This document shows positions 57,854 through 64,000 of a stretch of DNA of 64,000 bases, one piece after another. Below the pieces are notes generated by a model. That model did not search any database and was not told the origin of the DNA. It was given only the letters and a program-made list of their open reading frames with translations. The position numbers and the translations under genes are program-made. This DNA is from Lineus longissimus (lineage: Eukaryota; Nemertea; Pilidiophora; Heteronemertea; Lineidae): positions 6,021,001 to 6,085,000 of the forward strand of contig NC_088326.1 of assembly GCF_910592395.1 (NCBI RefSeq). Reading direction: 5' to 3'. The number at the start of each line of letters is the position of its first letter. Position 1 is the first letter of the stretch.

Positions 57854-60800
57854 ATGGAGCGCCCGTCATCGAATAAGAATAAAAATTTACAAGATTTGTT
57901 ATCTACTGATGAACTCAAAATTCTCGCCTACAGAAACAAGGTAAAGAATTATGGTTCACTTTCAAGAGAAAAGTTACTAGAAAAACTTCAACACATTACA
58001 AATAGTTTCAATGATGTTGAAGTGAAAATTGAAAAAAATATTTCACAACTCTCTCAAATCGAAAAAAGAGTTCTAGCTCAACGACTAGGTTTAAATCCAA
58101 GAAAATACAAAAAAGAACAACTAGAAAATATCATTGAAGAAAAAATCCAAAAAGAAAATCTGTCCAACATCAAACCAAAACCTGTAAAGCCAAAAATTTC
58201 TATTAGAAAACCTCTTTTAGAAAAAGTCAAGGCTCTTGGCCATAAGAATTATCAAAATCTCAATATTGAGAAATTGAAAGAACTCTTGACCAAAGAACCA
58301 GTGAAAAGACTTTTGAAATCAGATCTTTTTAAACAAGCTAAAGAGATTGGTATTGATGTCAAAGAAAGTATGAAAAAATCACTGATTAAAGACCTCATTG
58401 AAAAACATTCAGAGTTAAAAACATTCAAAAAAGTCAACTCTGCTTTCAGAGGTTATGTTAATCATTTTCAAATGGAGGGACTTCCTAAAATGGGTGTTGA
58501 ACCTTACTTGGAAAAAATAGAACCTATTCTTCAAGATAAAATTAAAGCTGAAACTCAGCACAACAGTTTGAAAATTAGCATTGTCTTATACATTTCAATG
58601 CAGCGAAAAAACGAAGTTCAGGAGTTTCAACTGCGAACCAGATACACTGTCCTTTTTGGGCAAGAGCTAGATTATCCCAAGTTGATTGAAGACATGTTAA
58701 AAGACTTGAAAAATTTAGTTCAAAAGGGTTCAGGTTGGAAACTCATCGAAGTAATCAAGATTGAACTACATACTATCAATTACACACCGCTTTCAGGATC
58801 AAGCTATATTCCTTTGCCAGATAAGATTCAAAATAAAAAAGCAGTGATTAATGTACAAAATTCTGATCAAAAATGCTTCAGATATTCTGTTGAAGCTTAT
58901 ATTTTAAACTTAGAGAAAAACACAGAGCGAGTGTCAAATTACAACAAACCTGAATTTGACCACATGTTCAAAGACCTAGAATACCCAGTTACCCTCAAAG
59001 ATATTGACAAATTTGAAAAGAACAATCCTGACATTGCGGTTAATGTGTTTACATTTATTCCTAGACAGAAAGTGATTGGAGATTTTGAAACAGTAGTTTA
59101 CCCAATTTTCCCAGTTAGAATTTCAGAGAGAATTTTATCAGAAGACAAGTACATCAATCTTTTACACTACAAAGAAAATGACAACATGATTGACGAGTGT
59201 GAAAAAATAGAAGACATCCAAGACAATGCTAACTACCATTACACATGGATTAAAAATTTCTCAAGGCTTGTATCTACATCTCATTCAAAACAAAAAGCAG
59301 CAGTCAAAGTATGCTTCAGATGTATGAAAGTTATTTCAGCATCAACGAGCGAACTCCTTGATAAAATGTATCATGAACATCTTGAGAACTGTGTACAGTT
59401 TGAATGTGTCAAAGTGAGTATGCCTTCAGATGAAAATAACATCTTACTATTCACTAACTTAAAAGCACAGCAAAAACATCCAGTTGTAATCATCGCTGAC
59501 TTTGAATCATCTTTGAAGACTATCGACAAACAATTAGGTGAAAAAACAGTTCAAAACCAACAGCATATTCCAAACAGCTATGCGATTTATATTCAGTATG
59601 ATCAGTCACAAATAGCGAGGAAAAATAAGATGTTTACCTATATTCAGCAGGCAGAAGATGAAGACATTGGTGAACACTTTGCCAATACAGTAACTTCTAT
59701 CTGTTCACAGATTGGGAAAAAATTTCTTCTCAACCCTAAGCCAATGGATGCTTTGACTCACGAGCAGCAAACTAGTTACAATTATGCTAGAAACTGTTAT
59801 CTCTGTGACAAAATGTTCACAGAAAAATATTTCAAAGTCCGTGATCACAATCATTTCACAGGCAAATACAGAGGAGCAGCTTGTAATAATTGTAACCTTC
59901 AATTTCAAACTCCAAAGTTCATACCTGTGTATTTTCACAATTTGTCAGGCTATGATGCACATCTGTTTGTGAAAAATTTAAAAGGGAGACTGAATGTCAT
60001 CGCCTCAAACTCTGAAAATTATATATCTTTCAGCAAGGTTTTACCTATCAATGATGATGAACAAATTGAAATAAGATTCCTTGACTCTTACAGGTTAATG
60101 CAGTCTTCACTAGCAAATCTAGCTAAGAATTTGCCTAATCAGCAAATGAAAAATTTAGCTAAAAAATTTAATGGTGAACACTTTGACCTCGTAACAAGAA
60201 AAGGTGTCTATCCGTATGAATGGGTAGACTCCTACGAAAAATTTCAGAGTCAACAGTTACCATCCATTGAAGAATTTTATTCCACCTTTAACAGCACCAA
60301 AATTTCACAAGAGGAGTACCTACACGCTCAACATGTGTGGGATAGGTTCAACTGTCAAACCTTTGAAGACTATCACAAAATTTATCTTGAGACAGATGTT
60401 CTACTCCTAGCTGACATTATTGAAAATTTTAGACAGACCTGCATGGACATCTATAATTTAGATCCCGCATTCTTCTACACATCACCAGGTTTGTCATGGC
60501 AAGCGATGCTAAAAATGACAAAAGTTAAAATCGAACTCCTCACAGATGTGGACATGTACAACTTCTTCGAACTAGGTATTCGTGGTGGAATATGTCAAGC
60601 AAGTCACAGATATGGCAAAGCAAATAATCCATATTTAGAAAATTTTGACTCAGAAAAACCTACAAGTTACATCACCTATGTTGATGCGAATAACTTGTAC
60701 GGTGTCGCGATGGGTCAAGATTTACCAGTGAGAAAGTTTAAATGGATGAAGGACTTTTCCAAGTGGCGACAAATTCCATGCACACTTGAAGTGGATTTAG

Positions 60801-61846
60801 AATATCCTAAGCATTTACACAATTTGCACAATGACTATCCTCTTGCTCCTGAGCACAAGAATGACAAGCTCATTCCTAACCTGCAAGACAAGAAAAACTA
60901 CATTGTGCATCACAAGGCCTTGAAGTTCTATTTGAGTCAAGGTCTCAAATTGAAAAAGATTCACAGAGGTATTTCATACGAAGAGTCTAACTTCTTGAAA
61001 GAATACATTGACTTAAACACAAGTCAACGTGCAAATGCCAAAAATGACTTCGAAAAGGACTTCTTCAAATTGATGAATAATGCGATATTTGGCAAAACTA
61101 TGGAGTCCGTCAGACGTAGAAAAGACATTACCTTAGCCACAACTGTCAATCAGCTTCGAAATTTAGTCAATTCGAACAACTATAGAAGTCACAAAATCTT
61201 CTGCAAAGATCTAGTCATGGTAGAACGACAAAAAGCAGAAGTCTATCTCAATAAGCCAATATTTATGGGACAGGCCATTTTAGACCTCTCTAAAGAGCAT
61301 ATGTATGACTTCCATTACAGTCATATGATGAAAAAGTATGGTGACAAAGCACAACTGCTTTACACTGATACAGATTCACTAGTCTATAACATTCAGACTG
61401 ATGATATCTACAAAGACATGCAGAAAGATGCTCACTTGTATGACTTCTCTAATTTTCCTAAAGACCATGCACTGTTTTCAGAAGCGAATAAAAAAGTCAT
61501 TGGCAAATTTAAAGACGAAGAAGCTGGTCATGTCATCACTGAATTCATCGCACTCAGATCAAAACTATACAGTTATACAACTGACAAAGACGACGAAGTC
61601 AAAAAATGTAAAGGAATTAAGAAGAACGTAGTCAAAAATGAGATTTCCTTTGAAGATTACAAACAAGTGTTGTTGGAAAAAATTCCAATTGAAAAAAGCA
61701 TGAATGTCTTTAGAAGTCGAAATCATCAACTTTACACAGAAAAAGTGAGCAAAGTAGCTTTAGATGCAATGGATACAAAAAGACAAATTTTAGAAGATGG
61801 CATAAGTACTTTAGCTTTAGGACATTACGACATTGTAAATAAATGA
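57854..61846 (+). CDS. Protein-primed family B DNA polymerase with N-terminal repeats
   Basis: 1,330 residues, intact. Residues about 12-195 hold four SAP/Rho-N/LEM-like helical repeats (for example LKILAYRNKVKNYGSLSREK, LAQRLGLNPRKYKKEQLENI). A region ending in SYIPLPDKIQNKKAVINVQN and NNPDIAVNVFTF is typical of these transposon polymerases. Then come a CxxC…H…C zinc-like motif (VCFRCMKVIS), exonuclease motif I (DFESS, Asp 549), a CxxC/DHNHFTGKYRG motif near 650-685, exonuclease II (NLSGYDAHLF), and exonuclease III (YLETD, about 844). The polymerase part has motif A TYVDANNLYG (Asp 944), motif B LMNNAIFGKTMESVR (about 1,075) and motif C LYTDTDSLVY (Asp 1,172 and 1,174). It should replicate the element, probably from a protein primer at the ends. 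Confidence 0.92.
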   Translation: MERPSSNKNKNLQDLLSTDELKILAYRNKVKNYGSLSREKLLEKLQHITNSFNDVEVKIEKNISQLSQIEKRVLAQRLGLNPRKYKKEQLENIIEEKIQKENLSNIKPKPVKPKISIRKPLLEKVKALGHKNYQNLNIEKLKELLTKEPVKRLLKSDLFKQAKEIGIDVKESMKKSLIKDLIEKHSELKTFKKVNSAFRGYVNHFQMEGLPKMGVEPYLEKIEPILQDKIKAETQHNSLKISIVLYISMQRKNEVQEFQLRTRYTVLFGQELDYPKLIEDMLKDLKNLVQKGSGWKLIEVIKIELHTINYTPLSGSSYIPLPDKIQNKKAVINVQNSDQKCFRYSVEAYILNLEKNTERVSNYNKPEFDHMFKDLEYPVTLKDIDKFEKNNPDIAVNVFTFIPRQKVIGDFETVVYPIFPVRISERILSEDKYINLLHYKENDNMIDECEKIEDIQDNANYHYTWIKNFSRLVSTSHSKQKAAVKVCFRCMKVISASTSELLDKMYHEHLENCVQFECVKVSMPSDENNILLFTNLKAQQKHPVVIIADFESSLKTIDKQLGEKTVQNQQHIPNSYAIYIQYDQSQIARKNKMFTYIQQAEDEDIGEHFANTVTSICSQIGKKFLLNPKPMDALTHEQQTSYNYARNCYLCDKMFTEKYFKVRDHNHFTGKYRGAACNNCNLQFQTPKFIPVYFHNLSGYDAHLFVKNLKGRLNVIASNSENYISFSKVLPINDDEQIEIRFLDSYRLMQSSLANLAKNLPNQQMKNLAKKFNGEHFDLVTRKGVYPYEWVDSYEKFQSQQLPSIEEFYSTFNSTKISQEEYLHAQHVWDRFNCQTFEDYHKIYLETDVLLLADIIENFRQTCMDIYNLDPAFFYTSPGLSWQAMLKMTKVKIELLTDVDMYNFFELGIRGGICQASHRYGKANNPYLENFDSEKPTSYITYVDANNLYGVAMGQDLPVRKFKWMKDFSKWRQIPCTLEVDLEYPKHLHNLHNDYPLAPEHKNDKLIPNLQDKKNYIVHHKALKFYLSQGLKLKKIHRGISYEESNFLKEYIDLNTSQRANAKNDFEKDFFKLMNNAIFGKTMESVRRRKDITLATTVNQLRNLVNSNNYRSHKIFCKDLVMVERQKAEVYLNKPIFMGQAILDLSKEHMYDFHYSHMMKKYGDKAQLLYTDTDSLVYNIQTDDIYKDMQKDAHLYDFSNFPKDHALFSEANKKVIGKFKDEEAGHVITEFIALRSKLYSYTTDKDDEVKKCKGIKKNVVKNEISFEDYKQVLLEKIPIEKSMNVFRSRNHQLYTEKVSKVALDAMDTKRQILEDGISTLALGHYDIVNK

Positions 61847-61850
61847 AACA

Positions 61851-61873
61851 AGGGCTACCAAATTGGTAGCCCT
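61851..61873 (+). terminator. Perfect hairpin after the polymerase gene
   Basis: AGGGCTACCA, loop AAT, TGGTAGCCCT, a GC-rich 10-bp stem in AT-rich DNA, four bases after the stop and followed by an A-rich run. It looks like a transcript end or processing signal, as some large DNA viruses use hairpins near polyadenylation sites. Confidence 0.6.
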
Positions 61874-61917
61874 GATTAAAAAAATAAATAAAAATATAGA
61901 AATAAAAATAATAATAA

Positions 61918-63186
61918 ATGGAAACACACAATGCATTTCCACCCTATCTTAAATTTAATCCAGATGCAAATTATCCTGTCACTTACAAGAATAATTCTTT
62001 AACCAAAGATCCTTTCATCCATCAAAAAATTCATGTAACACCAAATCAAAGTTTTTATTTCAATACAATTGATATTTTCCTAAATAAAGTGAATCCACGA
62101 AAATTTACCACTTATTCTCAAGTTCAAGATTATATTAAAAATGCAACCATGGATAACTGGGAAAACCAATTTAAATTTGCATTATACTGTGCTTCATCAG
62201 GTTCAGGTGTAAGCTGGCATAATCATATTAATCATGCTGACCCCTTAGTACAGAGTATTTTTAGATTCCATGTCTATTTTACCATCAGAAAGATATTACA
62301 CCAGCTTAAAATTCCTTTACCAGGAAATCCTGACTTTAATCCATCAAAAAATCCTTACAATAAACAAGCCTATGAAAATTTGAAACTTGAATTTGGCTCC
62401 GTTGACTTCAACTATTTTCACAAAGGGAAAATACAAGCGCTAGACATTGTCATGGACAATGGCAACTATTATTTGAATGATCCTAGTAAGTTTCCGTTTA
62501 ATGCAGATAAAAAAGGATATGTCTATGCAGACCATCATAGACTTTATATTGATAATTTATCGTTCATTTACTCAGACGATTGGACAAATTTTATCACCTT
62601 AGACAGTCAAGGATTGACTAAAGCAGGCATGAGTAGAATCAATGAATCGATTCGAACTTATGTTTATTGTATTCTAGGTTCACAAACCATGATTCGTCAG
62701 GATATTCTTGGTTCATTGGACACGCAAAAGCAATTTGGAATTTTAGTGGAAGATGCGATTCAAGGTCAAACATTAGTCGATTCCATCAAAACATTTCAGT
62801 CAGCGAGCGTACTCATTCACTCAAAACAAGCGCTTGCATATGCTTTAGAAAAAGCAGGTTCACGATTAGATTTTGCTGTAGGCTTAGGATTACAACTTGT
62901 TCCAAGTCATATGCGCTTGCATATTGGTACAATTGAAGGATATAATAACTCTCTGTTAACCGCTACAGAAAATACAACTTTTGGCATCAATTCACATATC
63001 AATGTCAGAAAAAAAAGGACTGCATCAGCGATGCAACCTATTTTAGAGAAACCTGAAATAGCAAGTAAAAAATCTTTAGACAAGCGACGTGAGTCAGAGC
63101 ACAGCCACGAGCGTCAGCGAGAGTCACATTTACCTTTTACAATGGGATTAATTTTTGTAGGTCTTTTAGTTCAAACTATTCTCTAA
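61918..63186 (+). CDS. 422-residue conserved protein of unknown function
   Basis: Intact frame from METHNAFPPYLKFNP. Notable blocks are WENQFKFALYCASSGSGVSW, DPLVQSIFRFHVYFTIRKIL, IPLPGNPDFNPSKNPYNKQA, IRTYVYCILGSQTMIRQDIL, ALAYALEKAGSRLDFAVGLG and a basic stretch (KKRTASAMQ…DKRRESEHSHERQRE) before a hydrophobic tail (MGLIFVGLLVQTIL), which may be a membrane anchor. I have a sense of similar unnamed proteins in other invertebrate elements of this type, but cannot assign a fold or role. A capsid role is possible but no jelly-roll landmarks are visible. TAATAATAAATG precedes the start, without the ACTTTTTC half of the box. Confidence 0.75.
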   Translation: METHNAFPPYLKFNPDANYPVTYKNNSLTKDPFIHQKIHVTPNQSFYFNTIDIFLNKVNPRKFTTYSQVQDYIKNATMDNWENQFKFALYCASSGSGVSWHNHINHADPLVQSIFRFHVYFTIRKILHQLKIPLPGNPDFNPSKNPYNKQAYENLKLEFGSVDFNYFHKGKIQALDIVMDNGNYYLNDPSKFPFNADKKGYVYADHHRLYIDNLSFIYSDDWTNFITLDSQGLTKAGMSRINESIRTYVYCILGSQTMIRQDILGSLDTQKQFGILVEDAIQGQTLVDSIKTFQSASVLIHSKQALAYALEKAGSRLDFAVGLGLQLVPSHMRLHIGTIEGYNNSLLTATENTTFGINSHINVRKKRTASAMQPILEKPEIASKKSLDKRRESEHSHERQRESHLPFTMGLIFVGLLVQTIL

Positions 63187-63198
63187 AATAAACAGACC

Positions 63199-64000
63199 AT
63201 GAACGGCGTGAACACCCGCGAACGAAGTGAGAGTGTGCAAGAAGCATATGCAAGTTACAAATATCCTTCTGCTTTAAAATTTTATAAAATCATGAAAAAG
63301 AAGGATCCTAGTATAAAATTTGATGACATTGATCAATTTGTAAAATCTGAGAAAAGCTATCAGCTTCACAAAAAGCAGTCCAATAAAATCCAAGGTCACA
63401 TTATTGCTTATCGTGAAAATGCTCTTTGGTTCATGGATTTGTTGGACATGAGTAATTACTCAAGGCAAAATAAAGGTTACAAATGGATTTTACTTGCTAT
63501 TGATACATTTACAAGAAAAGCTTATGCTGAAGCTTTAAAAAATAAGACAAAATTTGAAGTGAAAAATGGCTTTGAAAAAATTTATAATGATACTGGAAGT
63601 ATTACACTTATTATTACAGATTCAGGCAATGAATTTTTAAACAAACCACTACAAGATTTATTCAAAGAATTGAAAATTAGACATGGAACAGTGGATATTG
63701 GTGATCATCATGCATTAGGCTTAATTGATAGACTATCTAGAACTATTAAAGAAATGGTCTTCAAAGATTTCACAGAGAAAAATACAGTCAAATGGGTTGA
63801 TACATTGCAAGATTACATTAGAGCATACAATGAAAGACCTCATTCTGGCATTTTAGACTATAGTCCAAATGAAGCTAACCTTCATGCTACTGAATTAGTT
63901 GAATTAAATGTAGAAAAATCTATGCCCGTTGTACACAAGTTTAACATTGGAGAATTAGTTAGAAAAAAATTGAAGAGACCTATATTTACAAAGGGTTACA
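63199..64000 (+). CDS. Retrovirus-like integrase, DD35D, partial at right edge
   Basis: Open from ATG 63,199 to the window end (267 residues, no stop). The integrase core has ALWFMDLLDMSNYSRQNKGY (Asp 80), LLAIDTFTRKAYAEALKNKT, LIITDSGNEFLNKPLQDLF (Asp 141) and DIGDHHALGLIDRLSRTIKE. The position 36 residues after Asp 141, where integrases have Glu (…VERFNRT…), is Asp 177. YIRAYNERPHSGILDYSPNE follows as in other family members, and VHKFNIGELVRKK begins the C-terminal domain. It starts 12 bases after the previous stop. It should insert the element DNA, with the unusual third acid as the open question. Confidence 0.88.
   Translation, partial: MNGVNTRERSESVQEAYASYKYPSALKFYKIMKKKDPSIKFDDIDQFVKSEKSYQLHKKQSNKIQGHIIAYRENALWFMDLLDMSNYSRQNKGYKWILLAIDTFTRKAYAEALKNKTKFEVKNGFEKIYNDTGSITLIITDSGNEFLNKPLQDLFKELKIRHGTVDIGDHHALGLIDRLSRTIKEMVFKDFTEKNTVKWVDTLQDYIRAYNERPHSGILDYSPNEANLHATELVELNVEKSMPVVHKFNIGELVRKKLKRPIFTKGY

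Larger units (their letters stand above)
56284..64000 (+). mobile_element. Young AT-rich Polinton-like element (right end outside window)
   Basis: From about 56,284 base use turns strongly AT-rich and stays so to the window edge. All genes lie on the plus strand with short spacers: two small paralogues, DNA polymerase B, a 422-residue protein and an integrase. A family B polymerase beside a retrovirus-like integrase defines Polinton/Maverick elements and their virus relatives. All large frames are intact, unlike the old Polinton at 17-30 kb. The left border is fixed only roughly (56,271-56,330), because the right terminal repeat is not in view. Confidence 0.8.

Noticed and set aside
59705-59938. 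Reverse-strand ORFs inside the polymerase gene
   Set aside because: Shadow frames of an intact, strongly conserved polymerase.

Overview
Eukaryotic (invertebrate animal) genomic DNA, dominated by transposable elements. The only gene that looks like an ordinary host gene is at the left edge: six minus-strand exons (about 1,255-5,548) with canonical GT/AG borders and matching phases that encode the C2 domain of a cytosolic phospholipase A2 (PLA2G4-like). A tRNA-derived SINE family, LINE, Harbinger, Gypsy and Polinton remnants, foldback elements and many MITEs fill the rest. Frequent TAGGCCTA-like words and SINE tails with GCGCTTT...GCGCTATATAA hint at a marine deuterostome, but this is a tentative guess. 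Layout, left to right. 1-5.5 kb: cPLA2 5' exons, with a decayed Harbinger element (3,600-5,040) in one intron. 5.5-16.9 kb: mostly non-coding, with palindromic MITEs, a foldback element with GGCGAA repeats, a THAP-like exon and a LINE 3' end. 16.9-30.1 kb: remains of what may be one old Polinton/Maverick: a DNA polymerase B fragment (+), then, on the minus strand, packaging ATPase, two small or conserved Maverick ORFs, integrase with chromodomain, a membrane protein, penton-like minor capsid protein, a small basic core protein and major capsid protein, all broken by frameshifts. A Gypsy/LTR remnant and the first copy of a duplicated unknown gene interrupt it. 30-44 kb: MITEs (one with TTAA flanks), a PAN-like exon, a LINE on the minus strand, a second GGCGAA foldback, the better copy of the duplicated gene (320 codons open), SINEs and a large foldback. 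44-56.3 kb: a cluster of three Harbinger/PIF systems. The middle one (46,512-53,975) looks complete: 31-bp perfect terminal inverted repeats, TTA target duplication, a two-exon MADF-BESS gene and a convergent two-exon HARBI1-type transposase with all three catalytic residues. Its 4.3-kb intron is packed with minisatellites, including a 36-bp repeat built on TTAGGG. 56.3-64.0 kb: a young AT-rich Polinton-like element running off the right edge. It has two small paralogous ORFs, an intact 1,330-aa protein-primed-type DNA polymerase B with extra N-terminal repeats, an intact 422-aa protein of unknown function and an integrase whose third catalytic position is Asp (DD35D) instead of Glu. A shared upstream box (ACTTTTTC followed by TAAATAAATG-like sequence) lies before several of its ORFs, and a perfect hairpin follows the polymerase. 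In this element the polymerase would copy the DNA, the integrase would insert it, and the small OB-like proteins may coat single strands; no capsid gene is visible in the part present. It appears to have landed in or beside the HARBI1 gene of a third, older Harbinger, so the right side records a nest of elements.
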